DNA of 64,000 nucleotides, taken from assembly GCF_904846705.1 (NCBI RefSeq), contig NZ_CAJHBS010000001.1, forward strand, positions 230,175 to 294,174, given 5' to 3'. The position numbers and the translations under genes were made by a program. Source of the stretch: Psychrobacter sp. Pi2-52. GTDB taxonomy: Bacteria > Pseudomonadota > Gammaproteobacteria > Pseudomonadales > Moraxellaceae. This document shows positions 54,950 to 64,000 of the stretch, one piece after another; the first letter of the stretch is position 1, and every line of letters begins with the position of its first letter. The notes under the pieces were generated by a model. The model ran no database searches, had not been told where the DNA came from, and saw nothing but the letters and a program-made list of their open reading frames with translations.

Positions 54950-57844
54950 ATGGCACATGACCATATCGCAATACGCGGCGCACGTACTCATAATTTAAAA
55001 AACATCGATTTAGACATTCCACGAGATAAATTCGTGGTAATTACTGGCCTATCTGGCTCTGGTAAATCTTCGTTGGCATTTGACACGCTATATGCCGAAG
55101 GGCAACGTCGTTATGTCGAGAGTTTATCGGCATACGCGCGTCAGTTCCTCTCGCAAATGGAGAAACCTGACGTCGATAGTATCGAGGGTCTATCCCCTGC
55201 GATTGCTATCGAGCAAAAATCAACCAACCATAACCCACGCTCGACCGTTGGTACGATTACCGAAATCTACGATTACTTGCGTCTATTATATGCGCGTATC
55301 GGCACGCCTTTTTGCCCTGAGCATAATGAGCCCATGGTCGCCCAGTCAGTGACTGAAATGGTCGATCAAGTCATGTCGCTACCTGCTGATACTAAGCTGA
55401 TGATCCTAGCGCCTGTGATACGTGAGCGTAAAGGTGAGCATACCGTATTGCTCGAGCAGCTGATTGGTCAGGGCTTTGTCCGCGTCCGTGTCGATGGTGA
55501 TGTCTACGATACGGATGAGCTACCGACGCTTGATAAAAAGAAAAAGCATACTATCGAGGTCGTAGTCGATCGCTTTAAAGTCCGTGATGACTTGGGCAAC
55601 CGTGTGGCGGAGAGTCTTGAGACTGCGTTACGCCTTGGTCAAGGGCTAGTGACCCTACACTTTATGGATGGTAATCCAAAGGAAGATGGCAGCGACAATC
55701 AAGTGATGTCAGCCAAGCATTCATGCCCTGTCTGTGATCGCGCGGTGCCTGAGCTTGAGCCACGCATGTTCAGTTTTAACAATCCATATGGTGCATGTCC
55801 AAGCTGTGATGGCCTTGGTAAGCGTCAATACTTCGCCGCTGAAAAGCTGATTACCCATCATGAAAAATCACTCAATCAAGGTGCGATAAACGGTTGGGAT
55901 AAGCGTCATGCTTATTACTTCGGTCTGCTCTCTACCGTCTGCAAGCACTTCAAAATCGATATGGACGCGCCTTGGCAAACGCTGACAAAAGAGCAGCAAG
56001 ATCTGATTATGCAAGGCTCAGGTAAAGAGAAGCTAACCTTTAACTTTACCGATGAGCGCGGGCGCAAAACCAATAAAACCATACCGTTTGAAGGGGTCTT
56101 GCCTTATCTTGAGCGTCGTTATGCTAAGACCCAAAGCAATCTAGTCCGTGATGAGCTGGCCAAGTATCTAGCCGATACCACTTGTAACGTCTGTGACGGC
56201 GCGCGTCTGAATGAAATCTCACGTAACGTCCGTGTTGATGACCAGACCATTGCAGAAATCGTCAAGCTGTCTATCGGTGATGCGGCGGATTATTATAAAA
56301 CGCTAAAGATTGGCGGTCATAAAGGTGAAGTCGCAGAAAAAATATTTAAAGAGATTAATGAGCGCTTAAACTTCCTCGTCAGCGTTGGACTGGACTATCT
56401 AACACTTGCTCGCTCTGCCGAGACATTATCAGGCGGTGAAGCACAGCGTATTCGTCTGGCGAGCCAAATCGGTGCAGGTCTAATGGGCGTGATGTATGTA
56501 CTTGATGAGCCATCAATCGGTCTGCATCAGCGTGACAATGATCGCTTGCTCAAAACCCTAACGCGCTTGCGTGACTTGGGCAATACGGTACTGGTCGTAG
56601 AACATGACGAAGATGCGATTCGCCAAGCAGATCACGTCATCGATATCGGTATCGGTGCAGGCGTACACGGTGGTCATATTATCGCTCAAGGTACGGTCGA
56701 TGACATCATGGCAAACAAAGAATCGCTGACTGGGCAATATATGTCTGGTAAGAAGAAAATCGAGATTCCAACTGTCCGCCATAAAGCCAAAACCATTGAT
56801 GTCGAAGTCAAGGGTAAAGCCAAAGCCAAGAAAGTACCGATGACCATCGAGCTGAAAGGCGCGTCAGGTAACAACCTACACGATGTGGATTTGACCATTC
56901 CTGTTGGTATCATGACTTGTGTGACGGGTGTCTCAGGTTCGGGTAAATCAACGTTGATTAACCGTACGCTTATGCCATTGGCAGCGACTCAGTTAAACAA
57001 CGCCTCAACGCTGATTGCCGATAAATTTGAAAGCATTAGCGGTCTTGAGCATTTGGACAAAATGGTCGATATTGATCAAAGCCCAATTGGTCGTACACCG
57101 CGCTCAAACCCAGCAACTTATACTGGCGTGTTTACCCCTGTGCGTGAGATGTTTGCCCAGACGCAAGAAGCGCGTGCCCGCGGTTATAAGCCTGGTCGCT
57201 TTAGTTTCAACGTGAAAGGCGGACGCTGTGAGATGTGCCAAGGTGATGGTCTCATCAAAGTTGAGATGCATTTCTTGCCTGATATGTATGTGCCATGTGA
57301 TACCTGTGAGGGCAAGCGCTACAATCGCGAGACGCTAGAGATTCACTATAAAGGCAAAACCATCGCCGACGTGCTTGATATGACCGTTGAAGATGCCGTT
57401 GAGTTCTTCTCAGCGATACCAGCCATTTATCGTCGCCTGCAAGCATTGATGGATGTCGGTCTGAGCTATATTCGCTTGGGTCAGTCTGCGCCAACGCTAT
57501 CAGGTGGTGAGGCGCAACGTGTCAAACTGGCGCGTGAGCTTGCCAAACGTGATACGGGACAGACGCTCTATATCTTGGATGAACCAACCACAGGTTTGCA
57601 TTTCCATGATATCGATAAGCTGCTCAATATCTTGCATACTCTACGCGATAAAGGTAATACCATCGTGGTCATCGAACACAATCTTGACGTTATCAAAACG
57701 GCGGATTGGGTGATTGACCTTGGCCCTGAAGGTGGTAAAGGTGGCGGACTGATTATCGCTGAAGGTACGCCTGAGGAAGTGGCGGAAGTAAAAGGCTCAT
57801 ATACTGGTGAGTTCTTAAAGCCAATGCTTGAGAGAGCGTCGTAA
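54950..57844 (+). CDS. uvrA: Excinuclease ABC subunit A
   Basis: DNA-damage recognition ATPase of nucleotide excision repair, 964 residues. First ATPase Walker [15 protein letters not shown] near 30, first zinc module with CPVC...CPSC near 255-285, first signature [16 protein letters not shown], second Walker [12 protein letters not shown] near 655, second zinc module CEMCQGDGL...CDTC near 760-785, second signature [12 protein letters not shown] and [18 protein letters not shown] lies somewhat far (about 11 bases) upstream of the ATG. A terminator at 57869 closes it. Confidence 0.97.
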   Translation: MAHDHIAIRGARTHNLKNIDLDIPRDKFVVITGLSGSGKSSLAFDTLYAEGQRRYVESLSAYARQFLSQMEKPDVDSIEGLSPAIAIEQKSTNHNPRSTVGTITEIYDYLRLLYARIGTPFCPEHNEPMVAQSVTEMVDQVMSLPADTKLMILAPVIRERKGEHTVLLEQLIGQGFVRVRVDGDVYDTDELPTLDKKKKHTIEVVVDRFKVRDDLGNRVAESLETALRLGQGLVTLHFMDGNPKEDGSDNQVMSAKHSCPVCDRAVPELEPRMFSFNNPYGACPSCDGLGKRQYFAAEKLITHHEKSLNQGAINGWDKRHAYYFGLLSTVCKHFKIDMDAPWQTLTKEQQDLIMQGSGKEKLTFNFTDERGRKTNKTIPFEGVLPYLERRYAKTQSNLVRDELAKYLADTTCNVCDGARLNEISRNVRVDDQTIAEIVKLSIGDAADYYKTLKIGGHKGEVAEKIFKEINERLNFLVSVGLDYLTLARSAETLSGGEAQRIRLASQIGAGLMGVMYVLDEPSIGLHQRDNDRLLKTLTRLRDLGNTVLVVEHDEDAIRQADHVIDIGIGAGVHGGHIIAQGTVDDIMANKESLTGQYMSGKKKIEIPTVRHKAKTIDVEVKGKAKAKKVPMTIELKGASGNNLHDVDLTIPVGIMTCVTGVSGSGKSTLINRTLMPLAATQLNNASTLIADKFESISGLEHLDKMVDIDQSPIGRTPRSNPATYTGVFTPVREMFAQTQEARARGYKPGRFSFNVKGGRCEMCQGDGLIKVEMHFLPDMYVPCDTCEGKRYNRETLEIHYKGKTIADVLDMTVEDAVEFFSAIPAIYRRLQALMDVGLSYIRLGQSAPTLSGGEAQRVKLARELAKRDTGQTLYILDEPTTGLHFHDIDKLLNILHTLRDKGNTIVVIEHNLDVIKTADWVIDLGPEGGKGGGLIIAEGTPEEVAEVKGSYTGEFLKPMLERAS

Positions 57845-57868
57845 ATTGTGTTTGAGTGTTTAAATTAT

Positions 57869-57899
57869 AAAAAGGCCGTCCTTGTGGGAGGGCCTTTTT
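57869..57899 (+). terminator. uvrA terminator
   Basis: Stem AAAAAGGCCGTCC / GGAGGGCCTTTTT (one mismatch), 5-nt loop, followed by T-run. Confidence 0.85.
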
Positions 57900-57967
57900 T
57901 GTGGGTTAGAAAGCTGCTTTATTCGTGTTAGATTATTGTGATATCTAATAATAAATATGAGGTAACC

Positions 57968-59074
57968 ATGTCATCCAAACCAGCCACTAAAATATTCGAC
58001 GTCATCGTCATCGGTGGCGGTCAAGCCGGCTTAGCGGTTGGCTACTATCTGAAACGTGCCAACCGAAAACAAACCCTCGACTTTATTATCATAGACAAGC
58101 AACCCAAGAGCGGTGGCGCTTGGCAACACTTTTGGCCATCATTACGCCTGTTCTCGCCAGCAACAGTCAGCTCATTACCCGGTAGACTGATGACCTCTGC
58201 TAAAGACGATAGCAGTCCCTATCTAGACGATGTATTAAGCTATTTCAATAACTACGAAAAGCACTACAAACTACCCATCTATCGTCCTTTTGAGGTGCAA
58301 AGAGTAGAGCGAGATGAGGATAGCAACTGCTTATGTGTCAGCGACGGCAAGTTTACGTGGCTAGCTCGTGTTGTAGTCAGTGCCACCGGTATTTGGAGCA
58401 ATCCTTACATCCCAAAGATTGAAGGACGGCAATCATTCCAAGGTGAACAAACCCACTCCGCTCATTATGCAGGTACCGATGCTTATAAAGATAAACGTGT
58501 ATTAGTAGTTGGCGGTGGTAACTCTGGTGCACAAATCTTTGCAGAATTAGTGCAAGTGACGGATGCCAGTTGGGTCACACGTACGCCACCACAGTTTTTG
58601 CCCGATGATGTTGATGGTCGCGTCTTATTTGAAAGAGCCACAAAGCGTGTCAAAAACAATGCCAATGACGATACTCAAGATAGCAGTGAAGAGTTGGGCG
58701 CACCTACAGGCGATATCGTGATGATGCCGCCTGTTAAAGAAGCCAGAGATAAGGGCCTGCTCACTACTCAGCCTATGTTTAAGCGTTTCACTGAACAGGG
58801 CGTGGTCTGGTCTAATGGATTAGAGGAATCAGTTGATGCCATTATTTGGTGTACTGGTTTTAATCCTGAACTTGAGCATTTGGCGCCATTAGGCGTGATT
58901 GAAGAGGATGGCAAGGTATTGACTGAACATGGGCAATCGGTAAAAGAGCCTCGCTTATGGTTATTTGGCTATGGCGATTGGGTCAGCCCTGCTTCAGCGA
59001 CTATTATCGGTGCTGGGCGCAGTGCTCGAGAAAACATGCCGGCTTTGGTTGAGTTTTTAAAGGGTGATTCGTAG
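57968..59074 (+). CDS. Flavin-containing NAD(P)-dependent monooxygenase-like protein
   Basis: 368 residues. FAD Rossmann motif VIVIGGGQAGLAVGYYL near residue 14, second nucleotide motif VLVVGGGNSGAQIFAEL near 180, the FMO-like FxGxxxHSxxY pattern (FQGEQTHSAHYAG) near 160 and C-terminal GYGDWVSPASATIIGAGRSAREN. Resembles the CzcO/TrkA-type flavoproteins. ATG 57968 has GAGG upstream. Substrate not known. Confidence 0.88.
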   Translation: MSSKPATKIFDVIVIGGGQAGLAVGYYLKRANRKQTLDFIIIDKQPKSGGAWQHFWPSLRLFSPATVSSLPGRLMTSAKDDSSPYLDDVLSYFNNYEKHYKLPIYRPFEVQRVERDEDSNCLCVSDGKFTWLARVVVSATGIWSNPYIPKIEGRQSFQGEQTHSAHYAGTDAYKDKRVLVVGGGNSGAQIFAELVQVTDASWVTRTPPQFLPDDVDGRVLFERATKRVKNNANDDTQDSSEELGAPTGDIVMMPPVKEARDKGLLTTQPMFKRFTEQGVVWSNGLEESVDAIIWCTGFNPELEHLAPLGVIEEDGKVLTEHGQSVKEPRLWLFGYGDWVSPASATIIGAGRSARENMPALVEFLKGDS

Positions 59075-59110
59075 GTTGGTCTGATGACGTTAATTTTTAA
59101 CAAGCTAACG

Positions 59111-59305
59111 CTAAATAAACTCACGTTTCACATCCATAATACGAGCATCAACCACGCGCTGAATCTTGTCCTCAATTTTATTAAACTCGTATTCAATCTC
59201 ACGCTTACTCAATCCCACCACCACAAAAGTCCCTTCACTAGCATCATGACGATTATGCTCAACGCTCTCACATACCGCGACGCCTTGCATATTGCCAAAG
59301 CCCAT
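59111..59305 (-). pseudogene. Truncated DUF503 gene remnant
   Basis: A 64-residue frame whose last 56 residues match the intact DUF503 protein at 60583-60864 at roughly two-thirds identity by eye (VAVCES, RHDASE, VGLSKRE, VDAR, REFI all shared). The N-terminal third of the domain (the MHIAILTLTFSLPGC part) is missing and no ribosome site precedes the first ATG. It is most likely a decayed duplicate separated from the intact copy by the M48 gene. The plus-strand frame over the same DNA is not credible. Confidence 0.7.
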
Positions 59306-59390
59306 AGCATAGCTTGTGTAAAGCTGGCTACACTCAATATAAAGACGTCAGATAAAATTTAAATCAACCACTTTTAGATATTCCACTGCA

Positions 59391-59422
59391 AAAAAAGGTA
59401 AGTCGTCTGACTTACCTTTTTT
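59391..59422 (-). terminator. Terminator of M48 gene
   Basis: Perfect 14-bp stem AAAAAAGGTAAGTC / GACTTACCTTTTTT with a 4-nt loop; T-run on both strands. Confidence 0.9.
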
Positions 59423-59438
59423 GATAATATGTACTGAG

Positions 59439-60293
59439 TTATTTACGTTTAATGATTCTAGTAGTTATTCCTGTAGTTGCCCCACTAGTTGCGTTAGCAG
59501 GTGCTTTCGCAGCCGCTTGATAAATAGGACTAACTTCAGGTAAGAGTGCCTGAATTTTAGCAATACGCTGCCCAGAGTTTGGATGCGTAGACATCAAAGT
59601 AACTATGGCGTTGCTACGACCATTGGCGGCCTCCATTTTTTGCCATACTGCAATTGCAGCCTCTGGATTGTAGCCTGCCTGCGCCATCAAACGTAGGCCA
59701 CCTGCATCGGCTTGTGATTCTTGACTACGAGAAAACGGCTTATCAAGGCCGTAGTCACTAATTAAACTCATTGCCTCAGCATTTAACCCTGTTTTTTCCT
59801 GTATCGCAGCACCACCTAACTGAAGCGCTAAGCCGGTCAGAATTTTTTGCCCAGCATCCTTTTTACTGTGTTCAGCTAATGCATGAGTCATTTCGTGCCC
59901 CATGATCGCAGCGATCTCTGCATCTGTTAACTGTAACTTTTCTACAATACCTGTATAAAAAGCCATCTTGCCACCAGGCATTGCCCAAGCATTCAATTCA
60001 GGTGAACGTATCACCGTGACTTGCCAATCAAAAGGAACACCTGTTGTATTAGCACGAACGGCGTAGGGTTTCATACGATTGAAAACGTTTTTAACTCGGA
60101 TAGCAGTGGCAGACGTATTATCTACTGTGCCTTGACTACTGGCTTTAGAAACCACTTGAGAGTAACTTTTAGCCGCATTAGTATTTAGCGTAGCAGTATC
60201 GTACCCTGCCATATCAGCCACAGTAGTACAACCCGCTAAAGTAGTAATTGTAGTAAGCAATAGAGCATTTTTTATTTTATTAAAAGTTGTCAT
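59439..60293 (-). CDS. M48 family metallopeptidase lipoprotein
   Basis: 284 residues. Signal with lipobox LAGC near residue 22. The zinc motif HEMTHALAEHSKK is near residue 132, and the downstream ligand glutamate is in SQESQADAGGLRLMAQAGYNPEAA; the SPELNAWAMPGGKMAFYTGIVEKL stretch is typical of the BepA/LoiP-like group that acts in the periplasm on outer-membrane proteins. It is flanked on either side by DUF503 copies. Confidence 0.92.
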   Translation of the reverse strand: MTTFNKIKNALLLTTITTLAGCTTVADMAGYDTATLNTNAAKSYSQVVSKASSQGTVDNTSATAIRVKNVFNRMKPYAVRANTTGVPFDWQVTVIRSPELNAWAMPGGKMAFYTGIVEKLQLTDAEIAAIMGHEMTHALAEHSKKDAGQKILTGLALQLGGAAIQEKTGLNAEAMSLISDYGLDKPFSRSQESQADAGGLRLMAQAGYNPEAAIAVWQKMEAANGRSNAIVTLMSTHPNSGQRIAKIQALLPEVSPIYQAAAKAPANATSGATTGITTRIIKRK

Positions 60294-60508
60294 TCGACGT
60301 CCTAGTTGAGAGATATATTTAAATAGCTAAACTAAAGGTAATGAATGGATAAACTTAAAATTCCACTACCAAAATTTATGTCATGCAAGACACCAGTCGA
60401 TAACAATATATAACTGACAATGTAACTATTGTGTAAGTAATGTGTCTAAATTGCTGCGAAATATTATCACTCTAGGAAACAAAAGTCTATCAATTTTATA
60501 ATCTATAG

Positions 60509-60548
60509 CTTGTTTGTTGATGGTCGTAGGCTCCACCCAACAAACAAG
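60509..60548 (-). terminator. Hairpin after DUF503 gene
   Basis: 11-bp perfect arms CTTGTTTGTTG / CAACAAACAAG with an 18-nt loop, just past the DUF503 stop; no T-run. Confidence 0.45.
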
Positions 60549-60582
60549 TTAGATGTTTATTTGCGTCAATGTAAAAACCAAC

Positions 60583-60864
60583 CTAAATAAACTCTCTCTC
60601 AACATTCATCATCCGTGCGTCGACACTACGTTCTATCTTCTCCTCGATTTGACTACACTGTGACTCAACCTCGCGTTTCGATAGCCCAACGATCACAAAC
60701 GTCCACTCACTGGCATCATGGCGCGCGCGGCCGCCGCTCTCACACACCGCGACGCTTGGCGTATTGCCAAAGCGCGCGTGCAAGCCGCCCATCCGTTGGC
60801 GCTTTTCTTTTAGCGAGCCACAACCGGGCAATGAGAACGTCAAAGTCAAAATAGCGATATGCAT
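60583..60864 (-). CDS. DUF503 family protein
   Basis: 93 residues, full length for DUF503 (YlxP-like). Opening MHIAILTLTFSLPGCGSLKEKRQ, then RFGNTPSVAVCESGGRARHDASEWTFVIVGLSKREVE and an arginine-containing end. Function not established; YlxP has been tied to ribosome assembly in Bacillus. AGGAG precedes the ATG. GC content looks higher than in its truncated relative. Confidence 0.82.
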   Translation of the reverse strand: MHIAILTLTFSLPGCGSLKEKRQRMGGLHARFGNTPSVAVCESGGRARHDASEWTFVIVGLSKREVESQCSQIEEKIERSVDARMMNVEREFI

Positions 60865-60997
60865 TTTATGCTCCTTGCGATAGGGGTTTACGCTTTATAA
60901 TAGTAGCATCAAACATAATATCCGATAATGGCCGCGCATCACCATTCAGACCCTTTATAATAGTGTATCAATACCAACCAACCTGCGTATCTCACTC

Positions 60998-61786
60998 ATG
61001 ACCTCTATCAGTTACGTAAAGCAGCAGCACATTACCCGATTATGCGTGCGCTGCGGCTTACTTCTTATGCAATATGGTGCTGAGTCTGCCGTAGTAGTAG
61101 ATTTATGCAAACGCTTAGGCATCGCCTTAGGAATGAATAGCGTCGAGTGTTCGCTGAACTTTAATGCCATTACCTTGACGACTATCTGTGACGAGCGCTG
61201 TATCACTACCACTAGAGATACGATCAATCAGAGCATCAACGTCAATCTGTTGGTACAAATCCAGCAAATCGTCAATAAAACCGAAGCCACTGTCGATCAT
61301 AATGACTTGATTGACCGCACTACCCTTGCCTTTGATGAGTTGGATAAGACCGTATACCCAACCTGGCTAGTCAGTCTGTTTGTTGGTGCCTCATGTGCGG
61401 CGTTTGCTTATCTGAATGGCGGTAGTTGGTCGATTACGGCGGTGACATTCATCGCTGGTATGGTAGCAATGTTTACTCGTATCTATTTGTCCAAGCACCA
61501 CTTTAACCCTTTTATCACGGTCATTGTGACCGCTTTTATTGCCTCACTAATTGGGGCAACGACCTATTATTTTGATATTGGTAACAATGCGGATATCGCT
61601 GTTGCCTCTAGCGTACTGCTATTGGTGCCAAGCTTTCCTTTGATTAATTCTTTGTCCGACATCTTAAAAGGCTATGTCAATATTGGCGTTGGGCGTGCGG
61701 TCTTTACCTATATGCTGACCTTGTCCGCGTGCGTCGGTATCGTGATGGCATTGGTTTTACTTCGCATACAGCACTGGGGGTTTTAA
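60998..61786 (+). CDS. ThrE/YjjP-type exporter, N-terminal part
   Basis: 262-residue membrane protein. A soluble head (about 1-120, with LCVRCGLLLMQYGAESAVVVD) precedes five or so membrane helices (TWLVSLFVGASCAAFAYL onward) with the VLLLVPSFPLINSLSDILKGYVNIG block, typical of YjjP/ThrE. In E. coli YjjP works with YjjB as a succinate exporter; in other bacteria the fused form exports threonine and serine. The next gene begins 2 bp after the stop and supplies the partner. Confidence 0.88.
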   Translation: MTSISYVKQQHITRLCVRCGLLLMQYGAESAVVVDLCKRLGIALGMNSVECSLNFNAITLTTICDERCITTTRDTINQSINVNLLVQIQQIVNKTEATVDHNDLIDRTTLAFDELDKTVYPTWLVSLFVGASCAAFAYLNGGSWSITAVTFIAGMVAMFTRIYLSKHHFNPFITVIVTAFIASLIGATTYYFDIGNNADIAVASSVLLLVPSFPLINSLSDILKGYVNIGVGRAVFTYMLTLSACVGIVMALVLLRIQHWGF

Positions 61787-61787
61787 G

Positions 61788-62240
61788 ATGTGGTTTATTA
61801 AAACCGTCGTACTGTCTTGTATCATTACCCTTGGTTGGACGCTAATGTTTAGCGTACCCAAACGCTATATCTTGCCTTGTTTACTGATGACGGCTTTTGG
61901 CTTTGGGTTGAAGACAGCACTCGTTTATCAGCACATCCATATCGTGGTTGCTAGCTTTTTTGGCGCGATGCTTGCTAGCTTTTTGGGTGTGTACTTTTCT
62001 AAGAAATATACTCTACCGCCCAAAGCGCTCATCTCGCCTAGCGTTATCTGTATGATGCCTGGTATCGCCGCTTATAAGGCGATGGTCAGTATGGTGCAGA
62101 TTGGTTACTTTGGTTTTTCAGACGAGTTATTTAGCCAAATGATGGTGTACTTATTTGAAGCGCTGTTTGTGACCTCAGGATTGGTGCTTGGCTTGTCTAT
62201 CCCTGGGCTGTTATTTTATAGACGTCGCCCTATTGTATAG
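61788..62240 (+). CDS. ThrE/YjjB-type exporter, C-terminal part
   Basis: 150 residues, four membrane helices. Typical YjjB/DUF3815 features: LTAFGFGLKT-type core (CLLMTAFGFGLKTALVY), FGAMLASFLGVYFSKKYTLPP and SPSVICMMPGIAAYKAM. Two bases separate it from the YjjP-like gene, so the two form one transcription unit and one split transporter. Substrate not provable. Confidence 0.88.
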   Translation: MWFIKTVVLSCIITLGWTLMFSVPKRYILPCLLMTAFGFGLKTALVYQHIHIVVASFFGAMLASFLGVYFSKKYTLPPKALISPSVICMMPGIAAYKAMVSMVQIGYFGFSDELFSQMMVYLFEALFVTSGLVLGLSIPGLLFYRRRPIV

Positions 62241-62414
62241 ATGGGTTTGAGTAGATTTAAATATCTAAATGCTAAGCTTTTCTTAACCAAGCACTGTTGA
62301 GACTCAAGCGACTCAACACATCCTAACCATAAAAAACTTGTAAGATGGATGATAAGACCCATTACAGTAGAGTCAGAAACAGCACCAATAACAACTTAAT
62401 AAAGAGACCGTATT

Positions 62415-63779
62415 ATGACCAAACATTATGACTATATCTCTATTGGCGGCGGTAGCGGCGGCATCGCATCACTCAACCGCGCAGCGAGCTACGGTAAAAA
62501 ATGCGCCATTATCGAAGCCAACCAACTGGGTGGCACTTGTGTGAATTTGGGCTGTGTGCCCAAAAAAGTGATGTGGTATGGCGCGCAAGTGGCTGAAGCT
62601 ATCCATAAATATGCGCCAGACTATGGTTTTGATGTTGAGTTAAAAGGTTTTGACTTCCAAAAGCTGGTACAGAGCCGCCAACAATACATCGAAAACATTC
62701 ACCGCGCTTATGATAACAACTTGGCCAAAAACGGCGTCGAAGTGATCAAAGGTTTTGCTAAGTTCGTCGATACCAATACCGTCGAAGTAAATGGCGAGCT
62801 GATTACCGCTGACCATATTTTGATTGCTACGGGCGGTCATCCGATTCAACCAGATATCAAAGGTGCAGAATACGGCATCGACTCTGACGGCTTTTTTGCG
62901 TTGAATCATTTGCCAAAACGTGTGGCGATTGTGGGCGCAGGCTATATCGCAGTCGAGATCGCAGGCGTGTTAAACAGTCTGGGTGCCGAAGTGCATTTGT
63001 ATGTGCGCAAACACTCCCCACTACGTACGTTTGACCATACTATCGTAGAGACTTTGCTGATAGAAATGGAACAAGCTGGTATTAAGTTACATACCAATAC
63101 GGTGATCAATGAAGTCAATAAAAATGACGATGATAGCCTCGATTTGACCACCAACGATGGCGGTGAAGACTGTATCGATACTGTCGATTGCTTGATCTGG
63201 GCGATTGGTCGCGCGCCATCGACTGATGGAATCAATCTGCAAGTGACAGGGGTCGAGACGACTGAGACGGGTAAAATTAAAGTCGATAAATTCCAAAACA
63301 CCAACGTCGATGGTATTTATGCGGTTGGCGATATTATCGAAAACAGCGTAGATCTAACGCCCGTAGCGATTGCCGCTGGTCGCCGTTTATCCGAGCGTTT
63401 GTTTAACAACAAACCTAACGAGAATTTAGACTACTCGTTAATACCGACCGTAATTTTTACCCATCCGGCTATCGGTACGATTGGGCTATCTGAAATCGAC
63501 GCGGTGGAACGCTACGGCAAAGAAAACATCAAGTGTTATACCTCAAGCTTTACCGATATGTATAGCGCAGTCACTCAGCATCGTCAAAAATGCACCATGA
63601 AGCTAGTATGTTTGGGCGATGACGAAAAAGTCATTGGCCTGCACGGTATTGGCTTTGGTGTTGATGAGATGATTCAAGGCTTTGCTGTTGCGATTAAAAT
63701 GGGCGCGACTAAGGCAGACTTTGATAATACCGTTGCCATTCATCCAACTGGTTCGGAAGAGTTTGTGACGATGCGTTAA
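62415..63779 (+). CDS. gor: Glutathione-disulfide reductase
   Basis: NADPH-dependent flavoprotein of 454 residues that keeps glutathione reduced. FAD motif [16 protein letters not shown] near residue 9, redox pair C42 and C47 in [18 protein letters not shown] Rossmann motif [15 protein letters not shown] near residue 170, second FAD motif VDGIYAVGD and the catalytic His-Glu pair in [11 protein letters not shown] at the C-terminus. AAGAGA upstream of the ATG. It fits with adhC, another glutathione-linked enzyme in the window. Confidence 0.95.
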   Translation: MTKHYDYISIGGGSGGIASLNRAASYGKKCAIIEANQLGGTCVNLGCVPKKVMWYGAQVAEAIHKYAPDYGFDVELKGFDFQKLVQSRQQYIENIHRAYDNNLAKNGVEVIKGFAKFVDTNTVEVNGELITADHILIATGGHPIQPDIKGAEYGIDSDGFFALNHLPKRVAIVGAGYIAVEIAGVLNSLGAEVHLYVRKHSPLRTFDHTIVETLLIEMEQAGIKLHTNTVINEVNKNDDDSLDLTTNDGGEDCIDTVDCLIWAIGRAPSTDGINLQVTGVETTETGKIKVDKFQNTNVDGIYAVGDIIENSVDLTPVAIAAGRRLSERLFNNKPNENLDYSLIPTVIFTHPAIGTIGLSEIDAVERYGKENIKCYTSSFTDMYSAVTQHRQKCTMKLVCLGDDEKVIGLHGIGFGVDEMIQGFAVAIKMGATKADFDNTVAIHPTGSEEFVTMR

Positions 63780-63817
63780 GCTCACTGTTTAACATTTCTC
63801 TTATTCTTAACTATTAT

Positions 63818-63848
63818 AAAAAAGGATGCCATTTGGGCGTCCTTTTTT
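63818..63848 (+). terminator. gor terminator
   Basis: Stem AAAAAAGGATGCC / GGCGTCCTTTTTT (one G-U type mismatch), 5-nt loop and T-run. Confidence 0.85.
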
Positions 63849-63920
63849 ATTGTCAGTCATGACGTAAGCATATAGCTTCGTAGGTCTAAAACTGACTCAT
63901 TACTTTTATATCGCTTTGGT

Positions 63921-63956
63921 GACTATAGTCAATCCAAAATAAAAGAAGTACAACCC
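63921..63956. repeat. Possible single end of dispersed repeat, copy F
   Basis: GACTATAGTCAATCCAAAAT matches the end consensus TATAGTCAATCC of the other copies. The opposite end was not found before the window stops. Confidence 0.35.
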
Positions 63957-64000
63957 ATATTATGAAATAGTTTAGGTAGATTATTCTCCATCCAACCTTG

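Noticed and set aside
59084..59362. 92-codon plus-strand frame after the flavin monooxygenase
   Set aside because: It is opposite to the DUF503 remnant, which has clear homology to an intact gene in this window; the plus-strand protein is low complexity (Asn/Leu/Thr).

Overview
The window looks like a chromosomal segment of a Psychrobacter-type gammaproteobacterium (Moraxellaceae). This is judged from moderate AT-richness, the protein flavour, the GspN-C-D cluster away from other type II secretion genes, a FimX-like protein with both enzymatic motifs degenerate, and the ssb/MFS/uvrA neighbourhood. No database search was possible. No rRNA, tRNA, CRISPR array, prophage or intact transposase was seen; mobile DNA is limited to small non-coding inverted-repeat elements.

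Layout. 0-2.6 kb: a polar amino acid (probably cystine-type) ABC importer on the minus strand, with a 178-bp MITE-like element between permease and ATPase genes. 3.1-10.0 kb: a complete histidine-utilisation locus, hutC divergent from hutUHGI, with a perfect 12-bp palindromic operator between them; it delivers glutamate and is followed by gdhA. 12.1-15.4 kb: a five-gene cluster (Roadblock/LC7, Aer-type PAS, signal-less PhnD-like binding protein, an unrecognised protein, and a second degenerate Roadblock-like protein). This is the best candidate here for an undescribed signalling system. 15.8-24.4 kb: a methyltransferase, a GNAT protein, a molybdenum hydroxylase operon (2Fe-2S, FAD/4Fe-4S and Mo subunits) with XdhC and MocA-type maturation factors, and a nitroreductase. 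24.7-29.6 kb: FrnE-like DsbA protein, haloacid dehalogenase, glutathione-dependent formaldehyde dehydrogenase with a divergent LysR regulator, a DUF302 lipoprotein and a DUF4031 protein. 29.7-34.3 kb: a MoxR / DUF58 / TgpA-type transglutaminase cassette. 34.3-45.4 kb: cytochrome c lipoprotein, FimX-like c-di-GMP receptor, an unrecognised 585-residue protein, epmB divergent from efp, a hybrid histidine kinase, tcdA, a TatD-family nuclease and a 58-residue membrane peptide. 45.6-50.2 kb: gspN-gspC-gspD and an H-NS-like gene, then 1 kb of AT-rich non-coding DNA. 51.2-64 kb: ssb, a DUF3833 lipoprotein, a YajR-like MFS protein, uvrA, a flavin monooxygenase, an M48 lipoprotein flanked by an intact and a truncated DUF503 gene, a split ThrE/YjjPB-type exporter and glutathione reductase.

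Themes. Histidine catabolism feeds glutamate to GdhA. Aldehyde, formaldehyde and thiol handling recurs (Mo hydroxylase, AdhC, FrnE-like protein, Gor, possible cystine uptake). Surface and motility control may link the Roadblock/PAS cluster with the FimX-like protein. A dispersed inverted-repeat family of about 110 bp (five copies plus one partial) sits in intergenic DNA and in one case supplies the end of a reading frame.
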